Assembly (NCBI RefSeq): GCF_009372255.1
Contig: NZ_LXGN01000001.1
Span: forward strand, 310,001 to 374,000
Origin: Acinetobacter guerrae
Lineage (GTDB): Bacteria; Pseudomonadota; Gammaproteobacteria; Pseudomonadales; Moraxellaceae
Direction: 5' to 3'
Length of the DNA stretch: 64,000 bases
The notes below the pieces were generated by a model. The model ran no database searches, had not been told where the DNA came from, and saw only the letters and a list, made by a program, of their open reading frames with translations. Below are positions 18,046 through 27,678 of the stretch, piece after piece. The position numbers were made by a program, and so were the translations under genes. How positions within the stretch are numbered: position 1 is the stretch's first letter; each line of letters opens with the position of its first letter.

Positions 18046-19233
18046 TTAACGCGAAAGATACCGCGTTAAATCTTCTATACCTTTTAAAGTCATTGGATAC
18101 ATGTGGTTATCAAAAATTTGCTTAATTAAGCTTATCGTCTGCGTATAGTGCCAATATCCTTCTTCTTCAGGATTAAGCCACGCTGTTTTATCAAAATGCT
18201 GACGTAATCGGCGCAACCAAATTTCCCCCGCTTCATCATTCATATATTCTACTGAACCTCCAACTGAACGAAGTTCATAAGGTGCCATACTGGCATCTCC
18301 AACAATGATCACACGATAATCACGTCCATATTTATGAAATAAATCCCATGTTTCCAGACGGCTTGCTTGTCTACGGTGATTATCTTTCCAGACATAATCA
18401 TATAAGCAATTGTGAAAGTAGAAATATTCAAGCGTTTTAAATTCAGTTTTGGCAGCACTAAATAGTTTTTCACACTGCGCGATATAAGAGTCCATCGATC
18501 CTCCCACATCAAACAGCATTAAAACTTTAATACGATTACGTCGTTCAGGAACTAACTGTACATCTAGTATGCCTTGTTTCGCTGTTTCACGAATCGTACC
18601 ATCTACATCAAGTTCTTCTGCTGCACCCTGACGCGCGAACTTGCGTAAGCGACGTAAAGCCAATTGCATTTGTCGCGTTCCCAAAATCTGATCATCATCC
18701 AGATTTTGATATTTACGTTGTTCCCAGACTTTTACTGCTGAACGCTTGCGTTCTGGCCCGCCAATCCGAACCCCTTCAGGATGATCTCCAAATGCGCCAA
18801 AGGGTGATGTTCCACCCGTGCCAATCATTCGATTGCCACCCTGATGTTTTTTATGCTGTTCCCGTAAACGTTCTTCCAGCATTTTCATCAACTCTTCAAG
18901 AGAGCCTGCTTTTTGTAAAGCCTCTCTTTGTTCAGGAGTCAGATGTTTTTCAAGCAGTTCTAAATCTAGCCAATCTTTTGGAATCTTCTGAACTTGTTTA
19001 AGCAACTCATCCAGATCAAAGGTTTCTATACCTTCAAAATAGTCCTTGATGGCACGATCAAATTTATCAAAAAAACGCTCATCTTTAACCAAAATAGTTT
19101 TGGCAAGCTGATAAAACTCGTCCTGATCTGCAAACACCAACCCTTCGGCAACGGCTTGATTTAAATCAATCAATTCACGCGTGGTAACTGGAACGCCATA
19201 TTTTCTTAAGGTATAAAATAGCCGCACAAACAT
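18046..19233 (-). CDS. VWA (CoxE-like) domain protein
   Basis: This 395-residue protein has a helical N-terminal half and a von Willebrand A domain in the C-terminal half. FDVGGSMDSYIAQC is the MIDAS DxGxS motif, and the later VGDASMAPYEL segment supplies further metal-site residues. The Gly-rich middle (GGNRMIGTGGTSPFG) is common in this family. It is encoded directly after a MoxR-type AAA ATPase gene on the same strand; such pairs form chaperone-like systems that help mature or insert metal cofactors. The client here is unknown. Confidence 0.88.
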   Translation of the reverse strand: MFVRLFYTLRKYGVPVTTRELIDLNQAVAEGLVFADQDEFYQLAKTILVKDERFFDKFDRAIKDYFEGIETFDLDELLKQVQKIPKDWLDLELLEKHLTPEQREALQKAGSLEELMKMLEERLREQHKKHQGGNRMIGTGGTSPFGAFGDHPEGVRIGGPERKRSAVKVWEQRKYQNLDDDQILGTRQMQLALRRLRKFARQGAAEELDVDGTIRETAKQGILDVQLVPERRNRIKVLMLFDVGGSMDSYIAQCEKLFSAAKTEFKTLEYFYFHNCLYDYVWKDNHRRQASRLETWDLFHKYGRDYRVIIVGDASMAPYELRSVGGSVEYMNDEAGEIWLRRLRQHFDKTAWLNPEEEGYWHYTQTISLIKQIFDNHMYPMTLKGIEDLTRYLSR

Positions 19234-19245
19234 AAGCGACCATCC

Positions 19246-20097
19246 TTAACGACGTGTCATAAAGGCAAGGCGTTCTAGTAATTGCACATCTTGTTCATTT
19301 TTAATCAGCGCTCCATACAACGGCGGAATGGCCTTCGATTTATCATGATTACGCAATACATCTTCTGGCATATCATCAGCCATAAGCAAACTTAACCAAT
19401 CGATCAATTCAGAAGTCGATGGTGGTTTTTTTAGGTTTGGCACCTGACGTAACTTAAAGAAAACTTGTAATGCTTCACTGACCAATGTTGTTGAAATATT
19501 CGGAAAATGTACCGCAATAATTTCACGCATTGTGGCTTCATCAGGAAATTCAATATAGTGAAAGAAGCAACGACGCAAGAATGCATCAGGTAATTCTTTT
19601 TCATTATTTGAAGTAATAATGACAATCGGGCGCTGAATAGCTGTAATGGTTTCCCCTGTTTCATAAACATAGAATGACATTTTATCCAGTTCATGTAACA
19701 AGTCATTTGGAAACTCAATATCTGCTTTATCAATTTCATCAATCAATAAAACGCAACGTTCCTCACTGGTAAATGCTTCCCACAACTTTCCAGGTTTAAT
19801 ATAATTTTTGATGTCATAAACCCGATCATCACCAAGCTGACTGTCACGTAGGCGCGATACAGCATCGTATTCGTACAAACCCTGCTGTGCTTTAGTGGTC
19901 GATTTAATATGCCAAGTAATCAGCTTTAGCCCCAGACTTTCAGCGACTTGCTCTGCAAGTAATGTTTTGCCTGTACCTGGTTCGCCTTTTACCAATAATG
20001 GCTTTTGTAAAGCTCTTGCTGCTTTTACAGCAAGTTTCAAGCTATCCGTTGCGATATATTGGTCTGTACCTGAGAAATGTTGTGAATCAACCGCCAT
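19246..20097 (-). CDS. MoxR-family AAA+ ATPase
   Basis: This 283-residue protein has Walker A (KGEPGTGKTLLAEQVAESLG), Walker B (RCVLLIDEIDKAD), sensor 1 (PIVIITSNNEKELPDAFLRRCFF) and an arginine finger in that last block, all as in MoxR ATPases. It is expected to form a hexamer and work with the VWA protein encoded 12 nt downstream. The start has TAAAGGTTAAAAC in front of the ATG. Confidence 0.93.
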   Translation of the reverse strand: MAVDSQHFSGTDQYIATDSLKLAVKAARALQKPLLVKGEPGTGKTLLAEQVAESLGLKLITWHIKSTTKAQQGLYEYDAVSRLRDSQLGDDRVYDIKNYIKPGKLWEAFTSEERCVLLIDEIDKADIEFPNDLLHELDKMSFYVYETGETITAIQRPIVIITSNNEKELPDAFLRRCFFHYIEFPDEATMREIIAVHFPNISTTLVSEALQVFFKLRQVPNLKKPPSTSELIDWLSLLMADDMPEDVLRNHDKSKAIPPLYGALIKNEQDVQLLERLAFMTRR

Positions 20098-20119
20098 GTT
20101 TTAACCTTTATTTTTTTAC

Positions 20120-20521
20120 TTAAATGGGTGCGCGACTTTCATTGGAAGTAAGCTTGTTCATGCGATATTTTGACCACAAATAACCAATCACCAGACCCAC
20201 CCCAATCACCAAAAGAATAAGCGATGTATTCGCCCACACCAAAGGTTGCTCTTTAGTTAAAATACCAAATAGCACCCCGAAAATGGCAGGTGCGATTTCA
20301 GCATTTGCACCATCGGAAACAGTTGGTGTAGCTAAAATTGCAAATAGAACAATCCAACTTATCCCACCAAGGAGATGAGGAAGCCGTTTCGCCACTCCAT
20401 ACCAACACCATAAGACAATAATAGTTCCCACGACATACACAGTCACGGCAATACTATCTTCTGGAACTGAATCAAGTGAGGATAATAGACTGTTCCAAAT
20501 TGCAGCTAGTTGCTCAAGCAC
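20120..20521 (-). CDS. Small polytopic membrane protein of unknown function
   Basis: This 133-residue protein has three hydrophobic segments ([34 protein letters not shown] and [18 protein letters not shown]) and a basic tail. It is not recognised beyond that. It overlaps the end of the YcgL-like gene by 8 bp and lies 22 nt before the MoxR gene on the same strand, so it probably belongs to the same transcript. Confidence 0.75.
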   Translation of the reverse strand: MLEQLAAIWNSLLSSLDSVPEDSIAVTVYVVGTIIVLWCWYGVAKRLPHLLGGISWIVLFAILATPTVSDGANAEIAPAIFGVLFGILTKEQPLVWANTSLILLVIGVGLVIGYLWSKYRMNKLTSNESRAPI

Positions 20522-20819
20522 CTCTTAACCCCTCTGGTTCATCAGTTGGATTGATAAATCCTTCTGGTGGCATTTGAATAAAGAAACCAGTGGTCTGTAG
20601 TGAATCCATCACATGTAACACATTTACACGCGCAAGTTTACGTGACTGAGAAAGTTCAAGATGCATGACAAATGTTGGTCGACCAAAGGCCTGACAAATA
20701 CTTTCAGGAACATTTTCTAACGGATCTTTCCCTTCTGTATCATCATTTGGATAGTCTGGACGGGCAATATAAATGTACATTTCATCTTTTTTGCTCGATC
20801 TATAAATATCACAGTGCAT
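20514..20819 (-). CDS. YcgL domain-containing protein
   Basis: About 101 residues beginning [19 protein letters not shown], which matches the opening CxIYRSSK...YLY of the YcgL family (UPF0745), and ending with the [12 protein letters not shown] block equivalent to QGYYLQLPPP. The function is unknown. The ORF track starts at 20840, but MHCDIY at 20819 matches the family start. It lies downstream of the RNase D gene on the same strand; ycgL and rnd are also neighbours in some other gamma-proteobacteria. Confidence 0.85.
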   Translation of the reverse strand: MHCDIYRSSKKDEMYIYIARPDYPNDDTEGKDPLENVPESICQAFGRPTFVMHLELSQSRKLARVNVLHVMDSLQTTGFFIQMPPEGFINPTDEPEGLRGA

Positions 20820-20930
20820 ATTTAACTTAACTCTCATCACTTATTAAAAAGCATACATCAAAAAATTGGTTGGAACATTAGCGAATCGTAACCCATCAGT
20901 CGTCATGAAAAGTCACTTTGCTATCAGAGT

Positions 20931-22073
20931 TTATCGCTCTACCTGCATTTGGGTCATCAAAAAACTTTCATCTTCACGCAAAATTTGAATCAAAGGCTGA
21001 GTTAATCGTTCATAACGCCATCCCAGTAAATACTTTGGTAAATCCTGTTCATCACCATGAAAAACAACATGTTGATAAAGTGCATTCATCCATTTTTTAC
21101 GCAATAAGACTTCTTTGGGAATTTCAGTTGTATCAACAATATCTTGGATCAAATGTTGCATTTTTGCGCTGACATTTTCCGAACATTGTTTAATCGGTCG
21201 CGCCAAACGTAACGGCCACTCATTTTCTGGAGGAAGAAATTTCAATAAATCCAGAATAGTTTTGCCATGCTCACGGATCACATGAGGACGCATCTCTTTG
21301 ATCTGAGAAAGCTGAAAATTATTTTTAGGATTTTTTTCAACCAGATCAATCATGGTTGAGTTCCTTAAAATAAAACTTCTTGGCTGATTGAGCGCTTTAA
21401 TGAGTTGCTCACGCCAGACGCTTAATTGTTGTAGCTGCATTAGCTGTTTACGCGAATGACGATAATTTCCAATATCTGTATAAAGTAAATGTACAGGTGT
21501 TTCCTGCGCAATTTCTTTGGTCAAGCTTTGACAATCTTCAAGTACATAGTCGTACTGATTTTTCTGTTGTAATTGTTGCTTAAGCTGCTCTGAAAGCCTT
21601 AACAAATAAATGACATCATTGGCTGCATAATTCAGTTGCTCAGTCGTTAAAGGTCGAGCCAGCCAGTCTGAACGTGTCTGATCTTTGTCAATTTCAATAT
21701 CTAAAATTAATTTCAGGGCATTTTGATAGCTGACTTGCAAACCATGTCCTAAAAAGGACAAAGCAACCTGTGTATCAAACACATTGTTTAACGTATCCTG
21801 CTGTGCATAGTGATAAATTAGATCAATATCCTCACCACAGGCATGGAAAATATTTTGCTTGGCAAGATACAGCTTTTTCCAAAAGGGAGCTAAATCTAAC
21901 GCGGCCCCATCCAGCAAATAAATTTGCCCATTCACATTAATCTGAAATACACCCAACTTCGGCCAAAGCGTATCTACTTTAATAAATTCGGTGTCCAAAG
22001 CATAAACTGGATATTGATCCATTTGTTGGAGGACTTGAGCAAAATCATCTTGCTGCTGAATAAAATGAAACAT
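20931..22073 (-). CDS. rnd: Ribonuclease D
   Basis: This 380-residue protein has the DEDD exonuclease motifs: YALDTEFIKVDT (Exo I), HACGEDIDLIYHY (Exo II) and LNYAANDVIYLLRL (Exo III with the DEDDy tyrosine), followed by HRDC-like helices. It trims 3' ends of tRNA and other stable RNAs. The ATG at 22073 (MFHFIQQQ) with ATCGAGAAAAC in front is preferred over 22091. It precedes the YcgL gene. Confidence 0.93.
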   Translation of the reverse strand: MFHFIQQQDDFAQVLQQMDQYPVYALDTEFIKVDTLWPKLGVFQINVNGQIYLLDGAALDLAPFWKKLYLAKQNIFHACGEDIDLIYHYAQQDTLNNVFDTQVALSFLGHGLQVSYQNALKLILDIEIDKDQTRSDWLARPLTTEQLNYAANDVIYLLRLSEQLKQQLQQKNQYDYVLEDCQSLTKEIAQETPVHLLYTDIGNYRHSRKQLMQLQQLSVWREQLIKALNQPRSFILRNSTMIDLVEKNPKNNFQLSQIKEMRPHVIREHGKTILDLLKFLPPENEWPLRLARPIKQCSENVSAKMQHLIQDIVDTTEIPKEVLLRKKWMNALYQHVVFHGDEQDLPKYLLGWRYERLTQPLIQILREDESFLMTQMQVER

Positions 22074-22327
22074 GTTTTCTCGATTTAACAACTAGCGCAG
22101 TTAACTGCGTCTGTATATATAACACTACAATCTTGGAATTTTCTACCTAAAGCGCTATTAATGCTTTAATTTTTGAACAAAATCATCAGTATATTTTTTT
22201 ATTGCGCTACACTTCATTTTACTTCCCAAATAAAAATTTATTTTTTTCATAGGATTATAAAAAACGATTATTTTCAAAGTAGACATTGCTTCAGGTTTAA
22301 GTTGTTAACGTATGAAACAAGGATGCC

Positions 22328-22924
22328 TCATTTCATACGCATACGATTATGCACAGCTTGACTCAAAGTATGACTATCGACATATTCCAACTCACCACCT
22401 TGCGGCACGCCTTGTGCAATACGCGTCATATTGAGCGGTAAATGTTTGGTGGCTTCTACCAGATAATGCGCCGTTGCCTGCCCTTCTACTGTCGCATTGG
22501 TCGCCAAAATTACTTCTTCAATCTGCCCTTCACTTAGACGCTGAATCAGATAAGGAATGCCAATTTCTTCAGGACCAATGCCATCAAGGGGAGATAAATG
22601 TCCACCCAATACATGGTATTTCCCACGAAAACTACCGCTTTGCTCAATTGCCATGACATCGGCAGGAGATTCAACCACACACAACAATTGTTGATCACGA
22701 TCATTTGAAAGGCAAATATCGCAAATTTCATTTTCAGTCAGAGAATGACATATTTTACATTCATGAATATGTGAAGATGCCTCATGTAGTGCATGCGCTA
22801 GACCAAAAGCACCTTCACGATTTTTCATAAGTAAATGTAATGCCATACGTTGAGCCGATTTCGGCCCAACGCTTGGTAAAACTCGTAATGCTTGAACAAG
22901 TTGTTCAAATCGATCACTAAACAC
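22328..22924 (-). CDS. recR: Recombination mediator RecR
   Basis: This 198-residue protein has the helix-hairpin-helix start (LPSVGPKSAQRMALHLL), the zinc finger (CKICHSLTENEICDIC) and a Toprim domain (LLCVVESPADVMAIEQSGSFRGKYHVLGGHLSPLDGIGPE). It works with RecO and RecF to load RecA at gaps. It lies 24 nt after ybaB, the standard ybaB-recR pair; dnaX, often upstream, is not here. Confidence 0.97.
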   Translation of the reverse strand: MFSDRFEQLVQALRVLPSVGPKSAQRMALHLLMKNREGAFGLAHALHEASSHIHECKICHSLTENEICDICLSNDRDQQLLCVVESPADVMAIEQSGSFRGKYHVLGGHLSPLDGIGPEEIGIPYLIQRLSEGQIEEVILATNATVEGQATAHYLVEATKHLPLNMTRIAQGVPQGGELEYVDSHTLSQAVHNRMRMK

Positions 22925-22948
22925 AGATATTCCTCTGATAAAATTGGC

Positions 22949-23278
22949 TTAGAACATACCTGCTAAGCCAGGTGGTAGCCCCATACCTGAGTTTGCACTT
23001 TTCATTTTCTCATCCGCAACCAATTCTGCCTGACGTACTGCATCATTCACTGCCGCAGCAATTAAGTCTTCAATCATATCTGGTTCGTCTTGAAGTAAAT
23101 CGGGACTAATTTCAACGCGTTTAACCACAAAACGACCTGTCATGGTCACTTTAACCAAACCACCGCCTGCTTCTGCTTTAACCTCAGTATTAGCCAACTC
23201 TTCTTTTGCCTTTTTGGCATTGGCTTCCATGTCTTTTTGCATGCGTTGTGCTTGCTGCATGAGCATATTAATGTTCAT
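22949..23278 (-). CDS. ybaB: YbaB/EbfC nucleoid-associated protein
   Basis: This 109-residue protein starts [28 protein letters not shown] and contains [21 protein letters not shown], both typical of YbaB/EbfC. It forms a DNA-binding dimer of tweezer shape. It is cotranscribed with recR. The Gly/Met/Pro-rich C-terminus ([12 protein letters not shown]) is normal for the family. Confidence 0.95.
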   Translation of the reverse strand: MNINMLMQQAQRMQKDMEANAKKAKEELANTEVKAEAGGGLVKVTMTGRFVVKRVEISPDLLQDEPDMIEDLIAAAVNDAVRQAELVADEKMKSANSGMGLPPGLAGMF

Positions 23279-23312
23279 AAATTTTTCTCCAAAAGATTTA
23301 AAACTAATAAGT

Positions 23313-24503
23313 TCAAATTAAAGCTAAACCACGTTCAATATCGCGAATAATATCTGAAATATCTTCAATTCCTACAGAAACTCGAATTAAGCCTTCCTGT
23401 ATGCCTGCTGCCTGCTTTGCTTCAGGTGACAATTTACCATGAGTCGTCGTGGCAGGATGGGTTATCGTCGATTTTACATCACCAAGATTACCCGTAATCG
23501 AGATAAACTGAGTATTATCGATGACTTTCCACGCACCTTCACGACCGCCTTTTACTATGAAAGAGACAATACCACCAAAGCCATTTTGTTGTTTGGCTGC
23601 ACGCTCATGACCAATATGTTCAGGCAAACCCGCATAATACACTTTTTCAACTTTGTCGTGCTGATTAAGCCATTCAGCAAGCTGTTGCGCATTTTCACAA
23701 TGTGCTTTCATTCTTAAACGTAAAGTTTCCAGACCTTTTAAGAACACCCAAGCATTAAATGGACTCATCGATGGACCCAGTGTACGCACCACACCAAATA
23801 CTTCTTCTAGTAACTTATGATTGCCTGTAACTGCACCACCTAAAGCTCGACCCTGTCCATCCAGATATTTAGTGGCCGAATATACAACTAAATCTGCACC
23901 GAGTTTTAGAGGTTGCTGTAAAACAGGCGTACAAAAACTGTTATCTACCACTAACATTGCATTTTGAGCATGTGCAATGTCGGCCAACACTGGAATGTCG
24001 GCAATTTCAGCCAAAGGGTTTGATGGTGATTCAATAAATAAAATTTTGGTTTCTGGGCGCATCGCATTTTTCCACGCATCCAGATCATTTAAATCGACAA
24101 AGGTGACATCAACACCAAACTTTGCGATATATTTTTCAAATAATGCAACGATTGAACCAAAAACAGCACGAGAACAAATGACATGATCACCTGCTTTTAA
24201 GAAAGCCATGCAAACAGACAAAATGGCCCCCATACCAGAACTCGTCGCAACTGCACGTTCAGCTCCATCCATTGCTGCAAGACGTTTTTCGAACATAGCA
24301 ACAGTTGGATTGGTAAAACGAGAATAGATATTTCCCGCGACTTCGCCAGAAAACTTTGCAGCTGCTTCTGCTGCATTTTCATATACGAAAGACGAGGTCA
24401 GAAAAATTGGCTCGGCATGTTCGCCTTCAAAGCTGCGAGTATGTCCTGTACGGATCGCCAGCGTATCTAACTGGTATTCTAATTCATCGTTTTGGCTATG
24501 CAT
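23313..24503 (-). CDS. metZ: O-succinylhomoserine sulfhydrylase
   Basis: This 396-residue protein is a Cys/Met metabolism PLP enzyme. Conserved blocks are [25 protein letters not shown], the lysine block [17 protein letters not shown] and the tail [14 protein letters not shown]. The wording is that of MetZ, which makes homocysteine directly from O-succinylhomoserine and sulfide. MetB or MetY cannot be strictly excluded. The ORF track starts at a TTG (24533); the ATG at 24503 ([10 protein letters not shown]) with GAGAACAAAGCA before it is preferred. Confidence 0.88.
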   Translation of the reverse strand: MHSQNDELEYQLDTLAIRTGHTRSFEGEHAEPIFLTSSFVYENAAEAAAKFSGEVAGNIYSRFTNPTVAMFEKRLAAMDGAERAVATSSGMGAILSVCMAFLKAGDHVICSRAVFGSIVALFEKYIAKFGVDVTFVDLNDLDAWKNAMRPETKILFIESPSNPLAEIADIPVLADIAHAQNAMLVVDNSFCTPVLQQPLKLGADLVVYSATKYLDGQGRALGGAVTGNHKLLEEVFGVVRTLGPSMSPFNAWVFLKGLETLRLRMKAHCENAQQLAEWLNQHDKVEKVYYAGLPEHIGHERAAKQQNGFGGIVSFIVKGGREGAWKVIDNTQFISITGNLGDVKSTITHPATTTHGKLSPEAKQAAGIQEGLIRVSVGIEDISDIIRDIERGLALI

Positions 24504-24637
24504 TGCTTTGTTCTCAGTCAAAAGACCGCTCAAGTGGAAAAACTGCCAACATTTTGAGCTTCTACGGTATTTAAGGTCAAGGTAAAAGATAAAATTATCG
24601 CTTAGACTTCATCCAAACTTTTTTGGATCTGAGAAAT

Positions 24638-25744
24638 ATGCAAAGAATGGAGTCGTTCAAATCACTTATCCATCATCAGCAAATCAAACTCAAACATCTT
24701 TCAGCACGTCTATTTAATGAAGAGTCTCTTGTTTTATCGCAAACTGCGCCTTATCAGGTTATTGCGGAATTTGATCAAACTCGGATTCGTTATTATGCAG
24801 CAGCCGATAAATCTTATAAAGAACCCTTAGTTTTTGTTGCACCTCTGGCAATTAATATGGCGATTTATGATCTTTATCCTTATCGCTCACTCATTCAATA
24901 CTTTCAAAATCACGGTTTCGATGTCTATCTGATTGATTGGGGACGTTTAACTTATGAGGATCGACATCTCAACTTTTTATCTTTTGTGAGTAAAGCACTG
25001 CCTGAATATATTCAAGTGATTCGTAAACATTCTCAAAGTGATGAAATTTCTCTACATGGCTGGAGTATGGCTGGCATTTTTGTGTTGTTATACAGTGCGC
25101 TCAATCAGCCAAATTACGTTAAAAATTTGATTGTTTTAGGAAGTCCGATTGATAGTTACGCGTCTGGTCGCATTGGTAAACTTTATCAGTTTATGCATAA
25201 AACCATTAATCGAAACAAAAAACTACAGTCCCGAATTTATAATGGACTACCAAAACGACTGATTCATACCCCCGGTATTTTAAATGCATTGGGTTTTAAA
25301 ATCCTTGATCCGAAAGGTTGGATTGATGGTCATATACAACTTTTAAAAAATCTTGAAAATAAAAAATTGGTGCAGGAACATGCCACACTTGGTAATTTCC
25401 TAAACAATATGATCGACTATCCGGGTGGAATTAATCAGGACATGCTCTTTAATGTCTGGTTACAGAACCCATTGAAAAAAGGGGCTATTCGCCTGAAGGA
25501 TCAAATTATTGATCTAAAAAACATTCAATCTTCTTTATTGATTGGCGCAGGTCGTAGTGATCAATTAGTAACAGCAGATGCAGTAAAACCGCTGACCCAA
25601 TTGACAAATAGTCCCGATGTCACGTTTACTCTAATTCCCGGCGGACACTTAGGGCTTATGTCCAGTCAGTCCAGTTCCGAAGAGTTTTGGCCAATGTTTA
25701 AAGATTGGCTCGCACAACGTTCAACACGGATAAAAAAAGAGTAG
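24638..25744 (+). CDS. Alpha/beta hydrolase related to PHA synthase/depolymerase
   Basis: A protein of about 368 residues with an alpha/beta hydrolase fold. LHGWSMAGIF holds the nucleophile serine (G-W-S-M-A-G), IGAGRSDQLV the likely acid and IPGGHLGLM the histidine. The opening (FVAPLAINMAIYDLYPYRSLIQYFQNHGFDVYLIDWG) is like that of class III PHA synthase subunits, but those carry cysteine as nucleophile, so this is more likely an esterase or lipase-type relative. ATGs at 24638 and 24647 are both possible starts. The dehydrogenase gene follows after 3 nt. Confidence 0.78.
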   Translation: MQRMESFKSLIHHQQIKLKHLSARLFNEESLVLSQTAPYQVIAEFDQTRIRYYAAADKSYKEPLVFVAPLAINMAIYDLYPYRSLIQYFQNHGFDVYLIDWGRLTYEDRHLNFLSFVSKALPEYIQVIRKHSQSDEISLHGWSMAGIFVLLYSALNQPNYVKNLIVLGSPIDSYASGRIGKLYQFMHKTINRNKKLQSRIYNGLPKRLIHTPGILNALGFKILDPKGWIDGHIQLLKNLENKKLVQEHATLGNFLNNMIDYPGGINQDMLFNVWLQNPLKKGAIRLKDQIIDLKNIQSSLLIGAGRSDQLVTADAVKPLTQLTNSPDVTFTLIPGGHLGLMSSQSSSEEFWPMFKDWLAQRSTRIKKE

Positions 25745-25747
25745 ATT

Positions 25748-26620
25748 ATGGTTCAATCAGTTGCATTTCTTGGTCTTGGCGCGATGGGTTATCGTATGGC
25801 ATCGCATTTACCTAAACATTTCGATACCGTTTATGTCTGGAATCGAAATATGGATAAAGCCAAACAACATGCAGCTACATATGGAACTCAAGCGATTGAT
25901 TTAGCTCAGGCTGTACAGGCAGATATCATTTTTTCATGTTTACCAACCAGTGCTGATGTCGAACATTTAATCAATAGTATCCAATTAAAATCAGGTAGCA
26001 TTTGGGTAGATTGTACCAGTGGTGTGCCTGATTCAGCTCGTAAATTATCGACTGAGCTTAAACAGCAGAATGTGGACTTTCTCGATGCGCCTGTAAGTGG
26101 ACAAACCATTGGCGCAGATAATGCAACATTGACGGTTATGGTGGGTGGAGATCAGGCTGCTTTTGAACGTGCTTATCCTGCTATTGAAGCTTTTGGTAAA
26201 CTTATTAAACATGTTGGCTCATCAGGTGCAGGTTTTGCAGTCAAAGCAGTAAATAACATGCTACTTGCAGTCAATTTATGGTCTGTTGCTGAAGGATTTA
26301 CCACCCTAAAAGCGCATGGCGTCAACCTAACAGAAGCATTAGACTGCATCAATGCTTCAAGTGGCAAAAGCGGCGTAACGGAAACTGTTTTACCACAACG
26401 TATTTTGAATCGTAGTTTTCCTGTGACTTTTGGATTGCCACTACTCGCTAAAGATACTGGTATTGCACTTGATCTGGTTCGTGATGCCAACTTACCAGCC
26501 CCTGTGATTGCTTTAGTCCAGAGTCTAATACAAGCTGCCAGCCTTACTGCTGAAGAAAACAGTGACTTTTCTGCTGCCATAAAAATGTATGAATCATGGA
26601 GTAAAATAACAATTGAGTAA
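25748..26620 (+). CDS. NAD(P)-dependent beta-hydroxyacid dehydrogenase
   Basis: This 290-residue protein has the Rossmann motif FLGLGAMGYRMASHL, the substrate block FLDAPVSGQTIGADNATLTVMVGG and the catalytic-lysine segment AVKAVNNMLLAVN. This is the 3-hydroxyisobutyrate dehydrogenase superfamily, which includes tartronate semialdehyde reductase and GLYR-type enzymes. The substrate is not clear. It is coupled to the hydrolase gene 3 nt upstream, so the two may act on related hydroxy-acid compounds. Confidence 0.88.
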   Translation: MVQSVAFLGLGAMGYRMASHLPKHFDTVYVWNRNMDKAKQHAATYGTQAIDLAQAVQADIIFSCLPTSADVEHLINSIQLKSGSIWVDCTSGVPDSARKLSTELKQQNVDFLDAPVSGQTIGADNATLTVMVGGDQAAFERAYPAIEAFGKLIKHVGSSGAGFAVKAVNNMLLAVNLWSVAEGFTTLKAHGVNLTEALDCINASSGKSGVTETVLPQRILNRSFPVTFGLPLLAKDTGIALDLVRDANLPAPVIALVQSLIQAASLTAEENSDFSAAIKMYESWSKITIE

Positions 26621-26705
26621 TGATTGATCATTGCTTTTTCCTGTAAAGCACCTATATTTAGACATAGGTCGTTACATTTACACCGATTATAAAGAGGACC
26701 CTCGC

Positions 26706-26975
26706 ATGAATAAGTTTGCTGTTGCACTTTTTACTGGAATGATTACCCTTGCAGGTGTCTCAGTGCATGCTGCAACACCTGAACAAGAGTGCAAAAAACT
26801 TCAGGATGACTCTAACCTCATTTATGCATCAAAAGGTTTTTGCTTTAAAGATCCAGAAGCTAAAGCTAAATATGGAAATGAAAACTGTCATACCACTAAG
26901 CCAAAGTTTTCGGATAAAGAACAGCAACGTCTTGACCAGATTGAACAGCGTCAAAAAGAACTGAACTGTAAGTAA
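26706..26975 (+). CDS. Small exported YARHG-like protein
   Basis: This 89-residue protein has a signal peptide (MNKFAVALFTGMITLAGVSVHAA) and a short cysteine-containing mature part: DDSNLIYASKGFCFKDPEAKAKYGNENC resembles the YARHG motif (IYARHGY.F). A charged helix follows. It is probably periplasmic. The ATG at 26706 has AAAGAGGACCCTCGC in front; the longer ORF in the track is not supported. It lies between the dehydrogenase and HIT genes, with gaps of 85 and 34 nt. Confidence 0.78.
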   Translation: MNKFAVALFTGMITLAGVSVHAATPEQECKKLQDDSNLIYASKGFCFKDPEAKAKYGNENCHTTKPKFSDKEQQRLDQIEQRQKELNCK

Positions 26976-27009
26976 TATCAATATATTCAGACGTTTGAAG
27001 GATACAAAT

Positions 27010-27423
27010 ATGGCTTACGATGAACAGAATATTTTTGCCAGAATCATTCGCGGTGAACTTCCAGCAATCAAGTTATATGAAGATGATCAAGTGATTGCGT
27101 TCATGGACATTATGCCTCAAGCAGATGGTCATGCCTTGGTCATTCCTAAAGTACCAGCGGTTACCCTGCTAGATTTACCACCTGAAGCAGCAGCTTATAC
27201 CATTCAAATTGTACAAAAAGTAGCTCAAGCAATTGAAAAAGCGCTTGATGCTAAAGGTATTGTTCTCATGCAATTGTCGGGTGAAGCTGCGGGTCAAACT
27301 GTGCCACATGTACACTTTCATCTAATCCCAAGTTCAATTCACCAACTGGGTCGCCATGCTGCGCAAATGGGTGATCAGGAAAAAATTAAAACGCTTGCGG
27401 AAAAAATTAAAGCTCAACTTTAA
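27010..27423 (+). CDS. HIT family nucleotide hydrolase/transferase
   Basis: This 137-residue protein has the histidine triad HVHFHLIP near its C-terminus, and NIFARIIRGELPAIKLYEDD with VIAFMDIMPQADGHALVIPK at the start, standard for the HIT (HinT/Hit) branch. These act on nucleoside phosphoramidates or related compounds. GAAGGATACAAAT precedes the ATG (MAYDEQNIF); the ORF track start upstream is not needed. A terminator follows. Confidence 0.93.
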   Translation: MAYDEQNIFARIIRGELPAIKLYEDDQVIAFMDIMPQADGHALVIPKVPAVTLLDLPPEAAAYTIQIVQKVAQAIEKALDAKGIVLMQLSGEAAGQTVPHVHFHLIPSSIHQLGRHAAQMGDQEKIKTLAEKIKAQL

Positions 27424-27444
27424 ATAAAAGTAACGTATATAAAA

Positions 27445-27469
27445 AATGGAGCTTATGCTCCTTTTTTTA
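27445..27469 (+). terminator. Intrinsic terminator after the HIT gene
   Basis: TGGAGC-TTAT-GCTCC followed by TTTTTTT. Confidence 0.85.
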
Positions 27470-27678
27470 TATAAAAATAATAAAATCAACTATTAAAGTA
27501 AATTTAATTCCATCACATGTCATCAAACTGTCACGTATTTTTCACCCATTTGTAACAAAGTTTAAAGATACTGCTTAGCAAGTTGGTGAGCTTCTGTAAT
27601 TTTTTGTACATAAGCAAACTTTAAAAAAATAGTGAACTTAGGCATACGCCACTGAACTTGTGTTTTGGAGAAATCTCA

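Noticed and set aside
26173-26727. 184-residue minus-strand ORF
   Set aside because: It lies opposite the dehydrogenase gene and the start of the YARHG-like gene and has no family features.
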